The notes under the pieces were generated by a model, which had not been told where the DNA came from, searched no databases, and saw only the letters and a program-made list of their open reading frames with translations. Positions 24,988 to 32,531 of a stretch of DNA of 64,000 nt are shown in pieces (position 1 is the stretch's first letter; each line of letters begins with the position of its first letter). The position numbers and the translations under genes are program-made. The DNA is from Desulfosporosinus acidiphilus SJ4 (GTDB taxonomy: Bacteria; Bacillota; Desulfitobacteriia; Desulfitobacteriales; Desulfitobacteriaceae): positions 1,831,977 through 1,895,976 of the forward strand of contig NC_018068.1 of NCBI RefSeq assembly GCF_000255115.2, read 5' to 3'.

Positions 24988-25707
24988 GTGATTTTAAAAC
25001 CCATAAAAACCCAAAAGATTTATGAACAAATTGTAGATCAAATTGGCCAACTTGTAATAGATGGACATTTGAAACCAGGAGACCGGCTGCCTTCGGAGCG
25101 CGAGTTGGTGGAGCGTTTCAAAGTTAGCCGCTCATCGATCCGTGAAGCCGTTAGCGCCCTTGAATTAATGGGATTGATTGAGGTTCGATCAGGCGAGGGG
25201 ATGTACATTAGACAAGTAAATGTGGATTCCGTAGTAGCCCCCCTGGCTTGGATGCTGTTTATAGAAAAAGATTCGGACTTGGAACTCTATGAGGCACGAA
25301 AAATTCTCGAAGTACAAGCTGCCGGGCTGGCTGCAGAGAGAGCCGCCGAAGATGAGATTGCAGAGATGCATAAGTATCTGGAACTCATGCGCACGGATCT
25401 TGATTTACACCGAACCGGGGAAGAAGCAGATCATCACTTTCATTACTCAATCGCCAAGGCTACACACAATAAGATTTTGATACGTCTCATGAACACGATT
25501 TCCGATACGATGCGTATCACTTTGAAGACCAGCCGTGATAAACTAGCCGTTGATAAAAATAAGCCGCATAGATTATATGATGAGCACTTGGCGATCTACG
25601 AAGCGATACGATTGCACGATATTGAACAAGCTCAGAAACTGATGTTGGAGCACCTGGTTGGCGTGGAAAGTGAATTGGCTAAAGACTTACTTCGTAATTA
25701 CAAATAG
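24988..25707 (+). CDS. GntR-family regulator, FadR/LldR subfamily
   Basis: 239 residues. The N-terminal winged helix (about 3-70) has QKIYEQIVDQIGQLVIDGHLKPGDRLPSERELVERFKVSRSSIREAVSALELMGLIEVRSGEGMYI. The C-terminal all-helical FCD domain (about 80-225) carries metal-ligand-type residues in ADHHFHYSIAKATHN and YDEHLAIYEAIRLHD. FCD regulators usually sense small carboxylates such as lactate or pyruvate. The lctP-glcD-glcF neighbourhood therefore points to lactate control. Start GTG 24988 follows AAGGAGTG; TTG 24970 is an alternative. It ends at its own terminator. Confidence 0.9.
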   Translation: MILKPIKTQKIYEQIVDQIGQLVIDGHLKPGDRLPSERELVERFKVSRSSIREAVSALELMGLIEVRSGEGMYIRQVNVDSVVAPLAWMLFIEKDSDLELYEARKILEVQAAGLAAERAAEDEIAEMHKYLELMRTDLDLHRTGEEADHHFHYSIAKATHNKILIRLMNTISDTMRITLKTSRDKLAVDKNKPHRLYDEHLAIYEAIRLHDIEQAQKLMLEHLVGVESELAKDLLRNYK

Positions 25708-25748
25708 AAAAGGCGGAAACACTAGTGTAGGTGTTTCCCGCCTTTTTT
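25708..25748 (+). terminator. Terminator after the GntR gene
   Basis: AAGGCGGAAACAC pairs with GTGTTTCCCGCCTT (one bulged C), followed by TTTTTT, immediately after the stop codon. Confidence 0.88.
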
Positions 25749-25819
25749 CTTCAACGAGAATATCCGATGGGTACCTTAGGGCGACTTTATAAAATGCAGA
25801 TAAGAGTGAGGTCTGATAT

Positions 25820-26893
25820 ATGACTTGTCAGATGGTATATCACAACGGAAATTGCCTCAATACTAAAAAAGCATATACGAAGACTTGCCGGCGGTGTATA
25901 GAAGTCTGTCCTTATAAAGCAATTTCTGAGTATCGACAACTGGATACCAAGAAATGTTCCGAATGTGGGGCATGTATGGCCGTATGCCCAAGTGACGGAT
26001 TTGTTGACATTATGGTTGATAAGTTTTATGAGTATCTTGAAGAGACTGATGAAATTCGTTTGAATTGTCCTAAGGCTCTTCCAGCAGGTTTTGAGATCCC
26101 GTGTTTGGGTATGTTGGATCGGGATAGTTGGAAAACACTAATTCTTTGGGCAAAGAAAAAACCTGTGAGCATCGCTGCGGGAATATGCACAGCTTGTGGG
26201 GATCGTGCAGCTTGTACGGTCAGTGTCCAAGCGTTTAAAGAGGTCCACGAGTCCTGGCCGGAACATCCGGGAGTTCAAATCCTTGTAAGACCGGATAACG
26301 GTCAAGAAGGCACTGAATTTAAGGATATTGAAGCTCAAAAAACAGTAAATAAAAGTTTTGCTTTGGGAAATTGGCGCCAGAAAAGCATGAATAAAGTTGA
26401 GCAATGGCTGCCTAATCTAACGGCTGATCAAACGTATCCGATCCCTAAGAGCCGTCAGGGATTATTACGATCCTTAAAAAATGACGAGGATGATAAGATA
26501 CCCTTCCAAGTTTTGGCGGTCTCCAAGTTGTGTACTAATTGCGGAGTTTGCGCATCAATTTGTCCTCAGGGCGCCCTGCAAAAAACTGAGGAATGGGATT
26601 CTGATCCGGCGGCCAAAGAGTCCCCATATGAGGACAAGATTTTGTCCCAAAAACTCATTCTTGAACCTCAAAAATGCGTTCATTGCAATCGCTGTATCGA
26701 GGTTTGCCGTATTCATGCCCTGTCTTATTCGACAAAAATGTTAAACTACAAGTATTTAACAGGTAAAGTTTTGATTCATGAAGGAAGTCCTTTATATTGT
26801 AAAAAGTGCGGTAAAAGGATTTTTGACAATACCGATTTATGCCTTGTCTGCTCAACGAGTGATCCTAACGGACGAAGTTCTTTCTTCCTTTAG
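25820..26893 (+). CDS. Polyferredoxin-like multi-cluster Fe-S protein
   Basis: 357 residues with four ferredoxin-type Cys clusters: CRRCIEVCP and CSECGACMAVCP near the N-terminus, CTNCGVCASICP near 238 and CVHCNRCIEVCR near 285. A C-terminal zinc-ribbon-like pair CKKCGKR...CLVC lies at about 335-350. A middle part has CTACGDRAACT. There are no membrane segments and no catalytic domain. It is presumably an electron carrier, and could take electrons from the lactate oxidase. GGTCTGAT sits 3 bp before its ATG, the motif also found before lctP and glcD. Confidence 0.72.
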   Translation: MTCQMVYHNGNCLNTKKAYTKTCRRCIEVCPYKAISEYRQLDTKKCSECGACMAVCPSDGFVDIMVDKFYEYLEETDEIRLNCPKALPAGFEIPCLGMLDRDSWKTLILWAKKKPVSIAAGICTACGDRAACTVSVQAFKEVHESWPEHPGVQILVRPDNGQEGTEFKDIEAQKTVNKSFALGNWRQKSMNKVEQWLPNLTADQTYPIPKSRQGLLRSLKNDEDDKIPFQVLAVSKLCTNCGVCASICPQGALQKTEEWDSDPAAKESPYEDKILSQKLILEPQKCVHCNRCIEVCRIHALSYSTKMLNYKYLTGKVLIHEGSPLYCKKCGKRIFDNTDLCLVCSTSDPNGRSSFFL

Positions 26894-27761
26894 AAATCTC
26901 TTCTTCTTTTAATGGACGTTCCCATTTTAAGTAACGATAGAGGCAGGGAGCCCCAAAGGATGTCCAAGTTCCTCCGGCCGCAAAGACCGGAAGATAAAGC
27001 CAGGGATGGATACGTGTCAGTGGGTGCCAGAGCCAGGCCCAGAGTCCAAAGACGCAAAGGCCAAGGAAAGTTTTCAAAGCGGAAGGTCCAAAGCGAGTTC
27101 GTTCACGGTAGTCGAGATAATAATCCTCTAAAAAATACCCGGAGGTAAAACCGATAACAAACCCGACCATTTGGATACCTCGATGGGTGTGATATATAAT
27201 CAAAAACAGCAAAGGGATGAAGAGGGAAAGAATGAGTTTGGACCGTAACGGGATTTGAAGTTTAAACAAGCGCTCATCGACTTGCTGAAATCCTAAAACA
27301 ATGATGATTCCGATTAAATAGCCGCCCAGAACGTCTTGGGGCCAATGTACACCAAGATAGAGCCGGGAAAAGCCAATTCCCAAGGTCATAAAAGCACTGA
27401 TTCCCAACCAAACCTTGTGGGAGCGCCAATGCTTCCCAACATAGGGGTAAAAAGTGGCAGCTCCTTGACTATGTCCACTGGGAAAGGAGCTGCCTGTTGC
27501 CGATGAAAGATAAAGAGAACGAATGCCGGGCTGCCCAATCGGCCTCGGGGCATTAATAATGTCTTTTAAAAATCCGTTCAAAGCCATGGAAGTCAGAAAT
27601 AACGTTGCAAGTCTGAATCCAAAACGCTTGTCAATATTCCAATAGATTACAGAAATTAAAAGGATATAAGTGGGCTCGCTGCCTAAAAAGCTGAGCATGA
27701 TAAAAAAGTCGTCAATGACAGGAGTATGAATAGATTGAATGGCTTGATAGAAGCTAATCAT
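26865..27761 (-). CDS. PAP2-superfamily membrane phosphatase
   Basis: 298 residues, about seven membrane helices. The acid-phosphatase signature is complete: KDIINAPRPIG, SSFPSGHSQGA and SRLYLGVHWPQDVLGG, with the catalytic His residues. It dephosphorylates lipid phosphates such as phosphatidate or undecaprenyl pyrophosphate; which one is unclear. The start is ATG 27761 with GGGAGGCAG upstream; the longer frame begins in the neighbouring gene. Its 3' end overlaps that of the polyferredoxin gene by about 29 bp on the other strand. Confidence 0.9.
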   Translation of the reverse strand: MISFYQAIQSIHTPVIDDFFIMLSFLGSEPTYILLISVIYWNIDKRFGFRLATLFLTSMALNGFLKDIINAPRPIGQPGIRSLYLSSATGSSFPSGHSQGAATFYPYVGKHWRSHKVWLGISAFMTLGIGFSRLYLGVHWPQDVLGGYLIGIIIVLGFQQVDERLFKLQIPLRSKLILSLFIPLLFLIIYHTHRGIQMVGFVIGFTSGYFLEDYYLDYRERTRFGPSALKTFLGLCVFGLWAWLWHPLTRIHPWLYLPVFAAGGTWTSFGAPCLYRYLKWERPLKEEEISKGRKNFVR

Positions 27762-27775
27762 GTCTGCCTCCCAAC

Positions 27776-28045
27776 TTAGGCATGGTGACAGCCACACCCG
27801 CAATCTGCACTGTGTTCGTGAGATTTTTTCTTTGGTTCACGCAAGAGTTGTTCGGCGAGATGAGTCATATGAGTGATGGGTTGTTGTTGAATTTCAGTGG
27901 CTAATGAGATTGCTTCTTGAATTTCTGACGTTTCAAGGCCCATTTCCAAGGCTTCCGTTATCGCGACACGAAGAGATGCCAGGGCATTACAGGCGACGGC
28001 AGCGGAAATTCGGGCAAGGGTAGTGGTACGTTGGTCAAGGCTCAT
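27776..28045 (-). CDS. Small protein with Cys/His-rich C-terminus
   Basis: 89 residues. The body (about 1-70) is helical, with MGLETSEIQEAISLATEIQQ like the second half of a carboxymuconolactone-decarboxylase/AhpD fold, but without the CxxC of the peroxidase. The C-terminus ends SADCGCGCHHA, a probable metal-binding tail. Start ATG 28045 has a strong TTAGGAGGT upstream. It is 15 bp from the PAP2 start, so the two may be cotranscribed. The function is not known. Confidence 0.75.
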   Translation of the reverse strand: MSLDQRTTTLARISAAVACNALASLRVAITEALEMGLETSEIQEAISLATEIQQQPITHMTHLAEQLLREPKKKSHEHSADCGCGCHHA

Positions 28046-28202
28046 AAAAATACCTCCTAAATAATTAAAAAAGAGATGTTATGTAAATAGTTTAAGTAGG
28101 GATAATTTTAGCACAGATGGGTTTTAAGGGCAAAAAAATAGAATTCCCCTGGAAAGACAGTTAGTTAAGTATACGTTAGAATAAAGGAAATGTGTCATGA
28201 AA

Positions 28203-28391
28203 CGGTGAACTTGTTCAGCTAAAGTTGAAACTGAAACTGAACATCGAGGCTTTGGTGACGATAGACTTCGGTGGAGAGTATCGCCCTAGCCGCCTATAAC
28301 CAAAAAGGAATATTACGCTGCGAAGGAGGACTTTACTCCCACTGAGAAAATCGAAGGAGTAACCCCCACTTATAGAAATAGGATCTTAGTG
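28203..28391 (+). repeat. Structured intergenic repeat R1, copy 2 (diverged)
   Basis: It starts GGTGAACTTGTTCAGCTAAA and keeps the first stem (GTTCAGCT with AGTTGAA), covarying with copies 1 and 3. A 6-bp tandem insert (CTGAAA-like units) follows. The second hairpin is altered (CGATAGACTTC...GGAGAGTATCG). The tail CGCTG..GAAGGAGG and CCCCCACTTATAGAAATAGG are retained. The whole 371-bp gap between the divergent genes has no other content. Confidence 0.68.
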
Positions 28392-28417
28392 AGTATAAAT
28401 AATGAAAGGGAACCAGA

Positions 28418-29677
28418 ATGAAGGATTATCAGATAATTGTGGTTGGCGGCGGTGCTGCCGGAATGATGGCCGCAGGACAAGCAGCCCAAAACGGAGCAAA
28501 GGTTCTGTTGCTGGAAAAAAAGGAACGATTGGGCAGAAAAATTGCTATATCAGGTAAAGGCCGATGTAATATTACAAATGAAGAAAATGTTGCGGACTTT
28601 ATCCGTAATTACCCAGGAAACGGGCGTTTCTTGCATGGGATTTTAAGAGAGTTTGATAATGTTGCCTTACGTCGCTTTCTAGCTCACTATGGGGTGGAAA
28701 CCAAAGTTGAACGAGGAGGGCGTGTTTTTCCCGTTTCCGATGATGCAGAAAACGTCGTCGAAGCCCTGGCAGGTTTCCTAACCGAATTGGGAGTGACAAT
28801 AATCACCGGGATTACCATTGAGGAAATTTTAGTTGAGAATGGACGAGTCATAGGAGTACAAGGAATTGATAAGCGGCGATTTTTAGCTCAGGCTGTGATC
28901 GTTTGTACAGGCGGAGCGTCTTATCCTGCTACAGGTTCGACAGGTGATGGCTTCCGATTTGCCCGAAAGTTAGGTCACCATGTGATTACTCCCCGTCCAG
29001 CTCTAGTTCCCCTGAAAACGGCTGAATCATGGGTGAAGGAACTACAAGGTTTATCTCTTAGAAATGTTGAAGCGACTCTGTGGATCGGAGGAAAGAAAAA
29101 AGCTGCTGAGTTTGGAGAAATGCTATTCACTCATTTCGGAGTATCCGGTCCCATCATTTTGACCCTCAGCCGTCAAGCAGGTGAAGGGGTACGTCAGGGT
29201 GAGCCTGTTCAATTGCGGATTAATTTGAAACCAGCCCTGACTGCGGAACAATTAGACTTGCGTATTCAAAGAGATTTTCAAAAATACAGCAATAAACAGT
29301 TTAAAAATGCTCTGGAAGATCTTTTGCCCCAAAGTTTGATTCCCGTGATGATTCGATTAAGCGGTATTAATCCTGACAGGGTTGTCCATCAAGTCAACCG
29401 TGAGGAGCGAAAACGGCTGATCTCGTTGCTGCAAGAATTAGCTCTCACAATTACCGATACCCTTTCTATCGAGACTGCTATTGTCACCGCAGGCGGTGTA
29501 GATGTCAAAGAAATCAATCCGAAAACAATGGCCTCCAAACGAATCGAAGGGTTATACTGGGCTGGTGAGGTCGTCGATGTTGATGGAATAACCGGCGGTT
29601 TTAATTTGCAGGCCGCTTTTGCTATGGGTTTTCGCGCCGGCCGCGCTGCCTGTGAAGAAGTCTGTTCCCTGGTCTGA
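28418..29677 (+). CDS. FAD-dependent oxidoreductase, HI0933/YhiN family
   Basis: 419 residues. A Rossmann FAD motif (VVGGGAAGMMAAGQAAQNGAKVLLLEKKERLGRKIAISGKGRCN) opens the protein, and the conserved GVFPVSDDAENV-type and GGVDVKEINPKTMASKRIEGLYWAGEVVDVDGITGGFNLQAAFAMG boxes confirm the HI0933 family. These are flavoproteins of unknown reaction, possibly aminoacetone-oxidase-like. The start is ATG 28418 after AAAGGGA. It may be cotranscribed with the small membrane-anchored protein downstream. Confidence 0.9.
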   Translation: MKDYQIIVVGGGAAGMMAAGQAAQNGAKVLLLEKKERLGRKIAISGKGRCNITNEENVADFIRNYPGNGRFLHGILREFDNVALRRFLAHYGVETKVERGGRVFPVSDDAENVVEALAGFLTELGVTIITGITIEEILVENGRVIGVQGIDKRRFLAQAVIVCTGGASYPATGSTGDGFRFARKLGHHVITPRPALVPLKTAESWVKELQGLSLRNVEATLWIGGKKKAAEFGEMLFTHFGVSGPIILTLSRQAGEGVRQGEPVQLRINLKPALTAEQLDLRIQRDFQKYSNKQFKNALEDLLPQSLIPVMIRLSGINPDRVVHQVNREERKRLISLLQELALTITDTLSIETAIVTAGGVDVKEINPKTMASKRIEGLYWAGEVVDVDGITGGFNLQAAFAMGFRAGRAACEEVCSLV

Positions 29678-29718
29678 CAGAGATACTTCGCGCATAAACT
29701 TCTTTCGAGGTGGTGTTT

Positions 29719-30192
29719 GTGCGTAGAAAGGTTCCTATTGGCGAACGGCTTTGGCTGAGTGTTCAAGGTGGAGAGCGCCGAGTTATCCGGATTATGGTTC
29801 TAGCTTCCGTATTACTTGTTGTCATGCAGTTCAGTGTAGTCCGTGATCCCCTGCAATTCTACATATCGGTGGCCTCTAAAGTGGAGTCTCCTCCTCTGGA
29901 CTTACCTTCTCTTGCCCCGAACCAGTCTGTCAAACTATGGAGACTGACCTTAAAAGCAAACCCTGCTGCCCCAATACCGGTTCTGCAAAATGGCAAAGAA
30001 CTGGCAACCCTTTCGAAGGGGGAACAGCAAATACTTGCTCAAACGGGTCAAATTCAGCTGGACGGCAGAGGCTTATCCCAGATAATACGGGTGCAGATTC
30101 TCAAGAATAATGAAGAAGGATTAATTGAACCACACCAAACTCAAATAATTGTTCTACCGGGATCTATTCAAACGTTTCAAGTTAGCCCTTAA
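29719..30192 (+). CDS. Unknown single-pass membrane protein
   Basis: 157 residues. A basic N-terminus (MRRKVPIGERLWLSVQGGERRVIR) and one membrane helix (about 24-42) are followed by an outside domain of about 110 residues. It includes VKLWRLTLKANPAAPIPVLQNGKELATLSKGEQQILAQTGQIQLDGRGLSQIIRVQIL, rich in beta-type alternation. I do not recognise the family. I choose GTG 29719, 6 bp after GAGGTG; 29710 is an alternative. It follows the HI0933 gene by 41 bp. Confidence 0.65.
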   Translation: MRRKVPIGERLWLSVQGGERRVIRIMVLASVLLVVMQFSVVRDPLQFYISVASKVESPPLDLPSLAPNQSVKLWRLTLKANPAAPIPVLQNGKELATLSKGEQQILAQTGQIQLDGRGLSQIIRVQILKNNEEGLIEPHQTQIIVLPGSIQTFQVSP

Positions 30193-30309
30193 TGTTGCAA
30201 ATGCCAAACTTGTGGACTATAATGCAATCATTAAGCAGAAAAACTTGACTTAGGGAGAGGGAGGGCAGGACGGTAGGACTGGTATTAACGATGGGAAAGG
30301 AAGGACGGA

Positions 30310-30729
30310 ATGATGGCACAAAGTAAAAAAATTGCTCTGGCAGCTTTAAAAATGGCTATGACAGAGAGCAGGGAAGAAGAAACTCACCTCAAAGACTACT
30401 ATCAACGACAAGGTGTTAAGACGGCTGCTGTTGATTATGGCGGTGAATATATTAATTCAGTGCGTAAGATTGTAGAACGAGCTATTGTGGCGGCTAAACG
30501 CGAAGGGGCTATTCATGAAACTCACAGTGATGAAGGCGCCGTGGCTGGTGCAACCCGTGAGGCCTTAAGTCAAATTATGAATAAAGCTATGGGGTTAAAT
30601 ATTGGTGGTAAGATCGGAATTGCCCGACAAGACGACCATTTAAGTGTTGCAGTCTTTTTTGGCATCGGACTTCTGCATTTGGACGAAGTAGCCGTAGGAT
30701 TGGGACATCGTGTTGCTCCCAAAGATTAA
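30310..30729 (+). CDS. hutP: HutP-family RNA-binding regulator
   Basis: 139 residues, matching HutP: KKIALAALKMAMTESREEETHLKDYYQRQGVKTAAVDYGG, IGGKIGIARQDDHLSVAVFFGIGLLHLDEVAVGLGHR. In Bacillus subtilis HutP is an L-histidine- and Mg-dependent antiterminator that binds UAG triplets in the hut leader. No histidine-utilisation gene is nearby; instead aroH follows 13 bp downstream, which suggests another target. The ribosome site is AAAGGAAGGA before ATG 30310; ATG 30313 is an equal alternative. Confidence 0.92.
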   Translation: MMAQSKKIALAALKMAMTESREEETHLKDYYQRQGVKTAAVDYGGEYINSVRKIVERAIVAAKREGAIHETHSDEGAVAGATREALSQIMNKAMGLNIGGKIGIARQDDHLSVAVFFGIGLLHLDEVAVGLGHRVAPKD

Positions 30730-30742
30730 AGGAGGAACAAAT

Positions 30743-31111
30743 ATGGTACGTGGAATACGCGGTGCAACCACCGTTTTGCATAATGATGCCGGAGAAATTC
30801 GCGAAGCAACGAAGGAACTCTTGACAAAGATTCTCCAAGATAATAAATTAAGCACGGAAGACTTAGTGAGTGCAATTTTTACGGTGACAGCGGACTTAAA
30901 TGCAGATTTTCCTGCATCGAGTGCCCGTGAGATTGGCTGGCAGCTGGTTCCCCTGCTTTGCGCCACGGAAATACCTGTCCCAGGTTCGCTTAAGCGCTGC
31001 ATTCGAGTCTTAATTCATGCTAATACCGACTGCACCCAGAGAGAGATAAAGCATATTTTTTTGCGTGAGGCCGCAGGCTTACGCAAAGATCTCTTGGAGA
31101 CATGCGAATAA
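30743..31111 (+). CDS. aroH: Chorismate mutase, AroH class
   Basis: 122 residues, close to the 127 of the Bacillus enzyme. MVRGIRGATTVLHNDAGEIREATKELLTKILQDN and SAIFTVTADLNADFPASSAREIGWQLVPLLCATEIPVPGSLKRCIRVLIH match the trimeric AroH fold. It rearranges chorismate to prephenate, the substrate of TyrA in the next operon. Start ATG 30743 follows AAAGGAGGAAC; the longer frame overlaps hutP. A terminator follows directly. Confidence 0.95.
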   Translation: MVRGIRGATTVLHNDAGEIREATKELLTKILQDNKLSTEDLVSAIFTVTADLNADFPASSAREIGWQLVPLLCATEIPVPGSLKRCIRVLIHANTDCTQREIKHIFLREAAGLRKDLLETCE

Positions 31112-31129
31112 TTTAATTTGTTATAGTAT

Positions 31130-31154
31130 AGGGGTTGTGGAGACAACCCCTTTT
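31130..31154 (+). terminator. Terminator after aroH
   Basis: GGGGTTGT (31131-31138) pairs with ACAACCCC (31143-31150), with a 4-nt loop and TTTT. Confidence 0.87.
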
Positions 31155-31313
31155 GTGGTAATATAAATTCAATTTATTTCCCGAAGATGTATGTACGGGC
31201 TTTGCCAGGCAAAGCTTATGTAGGATGGTACTTTTTTTATTAAGAATGATTGTTTGTGCTCTTAACAAATGATCGTAGGATAGTAGGATGGGCGCATTTA
31301 TTGAAGGCAAAAG

Positions 31314-31339
31314 CACCCTCTTATTAAGGGTGTTTTTTT
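31314..31339 (+). terminator. Intrinsic terminator/attenuator upstream of aroF
   Basis: A 6-bp stem with a 7-nt loop and seven T. No open reading frame of note precedes it after the aroH terminator, so it is either a second terminator or an attenuator for aroF. Confidence 0.75.
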
Positions 31340-31351
31340 GTACTTTCTACC

Positions 31352-31370
31352 GGCCAGGGACAGCCGAGTG
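31352..31370 (+). repeat. R2 repeat, short form
   Basis: GGCCAGGGACAGCCGAGTG resembles the left half of the 43.19-kb copy (GGCCATGGACGGCCGAGTG). The approximately 75-bp stem-loop body of the long form is absent between GGCCA and GCCGAGTG. Confidence 0.6.
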
Positions 31371-31502
31371 TTTAAAGGAGGTAGAAACTATAAACTTTAG
31401 CCATGAGATGTTAAATGTATTGGTCAAAGGGTAAGTTAAGCAGGATGGTAGAAAAACAAAACAAAAACGAAAAAAGTAGTATGGTTGAAAGGGGCAGGTC
31501 CA

Positions 31503-32531
31503 ATGATTATTGTCTTAAAGATGGGTGCAACAGCTGAACAAATTGAAGAAGTTTCCACGCGGTTAACAGAAGAGGGATTTAAAGTACATCTTTCTGAAGG
31601 AGTCGAAAAGACGATTGTGGGTGCGGTAGGTGACCGTACTCGAATTAAGGCTCTTGATTTAGAAGCTTTGCCTTGGGTTGAAAAAGTCGTGCCGATATTA
31701 GCGCCTTACAAATTGGTCAGTCGTGAATTTCACCCGAAGGATAGTATCATTCGTATTGGAGACCATGAAATAGGCGGCGATAAGGTTCATATGATGGCAG
31801 GGCCCTGTGCAGTGGAAAGCAGAGAACAGATTATAGAAACAGCACACGCCGTACGAGAAGCTGGGGCAACTTTTTTGCGCGGCGGTGCTTTTAAGCCGCG
31901 TACTTCCCCTTATTCCTTCCAGGGGCTGGAAGAGGAAGGACTGCGCTATTTAGCCGATGCCCGGACTGAAACAGGGCTGTTAGTGGTGACAGAGGTTATC
32001 GATGCCAGAGATGTCTCTCTCGTAGCCCATTATTCAGATATCCTGCAGATCGGTGCAAGAAATATGCAGAACTTTATTCTTCTTAAAGAAGTGGCGAAAT
32101 GCGGAAAGCCTGTCCTATTGAAACGAGGACCTTCAGCAACATTGGAAGAGTGGATGATGGCGGCCGAATATATCATGGATGGCGGAAATTACCAAGTCAT
32201 GTTTTGCGAGCGCGGAATCCGCACCTTTGAGAGCTATACCCGCAATACCCTGGATCTAACAATGGTTCCGGCCTTGCATACTCTCTCTCATTTGCCTGTT
32301 ATCGTTGATCCCAGTCATGGCACAGGCCGGTGGCAACTGGTTCATCCTATGGCTAAAGCGGCCTTGGCAGCCGGAGCAGACGGTTTAATCGTCGAAGTTC
32401 ATCCCCAGCCGGAGAAAGCTGTGTCCGATGGAAAGCAGTCCTTAACTCCGGAAAAGTTTAAACTAATGATGGATGATTTGGCCGGATTAAGCAAAGCCCT
32501 TGGTCGTTCCCTAGGGGAAGTGAGCTTGTGA
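31503..32531 (+). CDS. aroF: 3-deoxy-7-phosphoheptulonate synthase (DAHP synthase)
   Basis: 342 residues. An N-terminal ferredoxin-like regulatory domain (MIIVLKMGATAEQIEEVSTRLTEEGFKVHLSEG, about 1-75) precedes the TIM-barrel (MAGPCAVESREQI, FLRGGAFKPRTSPYSFQGL, IVDPSHGTGR). It makes the first compound of the shikimate pathway from PEP and erythrose-4-phosphate. This type is usually feedback-inhibited through the N-terminal domain. Start ATG 31503 follows AAAGGGGCAGG. The stop overlaps tyrA (TGATG). Confidence 0.96.
   Translation: MIIVLKMGATAEQIEEVSTRLTEEGFKVHLSEGVEKTIVGAVGDRTRIKALDLEALPWVEKVVPILAPYKLVSREFHPKDSIIRIGDHEIGGDKVHMMAGPCAVESREQIIETAHAVREAGATFLRGGAFKPRTSPYSFQGLEEEGLRYLADARTETGLLVVTEVIDARDVSLVAHYSDILQIGARNMQNFILLKEVAKCGKPVLLKRGPSATLEEWMMAAEYIMDGGNYQVMFCERGIRTFESYTRNTLDLTMVPALHTLSHLPVIVDPSHGTGRWQLVHPMAKAALAAGADGLIVEVHPQPEKAVSDGKQSLTPEKFKLMMDDLAGLSKALGRSLGEVSL

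Larger units (their letters stand above)
31155..31502 (+). promoter_or_regulatory. Possible attenuated leader of the aroF operon
   Basis: This 348-bp gap has a second terminator-like hairpin, CACCCT-N7-AGGGTG with a run of seven T (31314-31339). UAG triplets lie upstream at 31221, 31276, 31281 and 31284. A short R2 repeat copy follows at 31352-31370. Because hutP lies just upstream, antitermination is imaginable, but the UAG spacing does not match the known HutP site. No T-box or TRAP-like array was seen. Confidence 0.35.

Noticed and set aside
26912-27148. A 78-residue plus-strand frame opposite the PAP2 gene
   Set aside because: PAP2 is certain by its signature; the other frame is an antisense shadow without a ribosome site.
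31155-31502. T-box or tryptophan-type leader for aroF
   Set aside because: No T-box sequence, no leader peptide rich in aromatic codons and no TRAP-like GAG/UAG array were seen.
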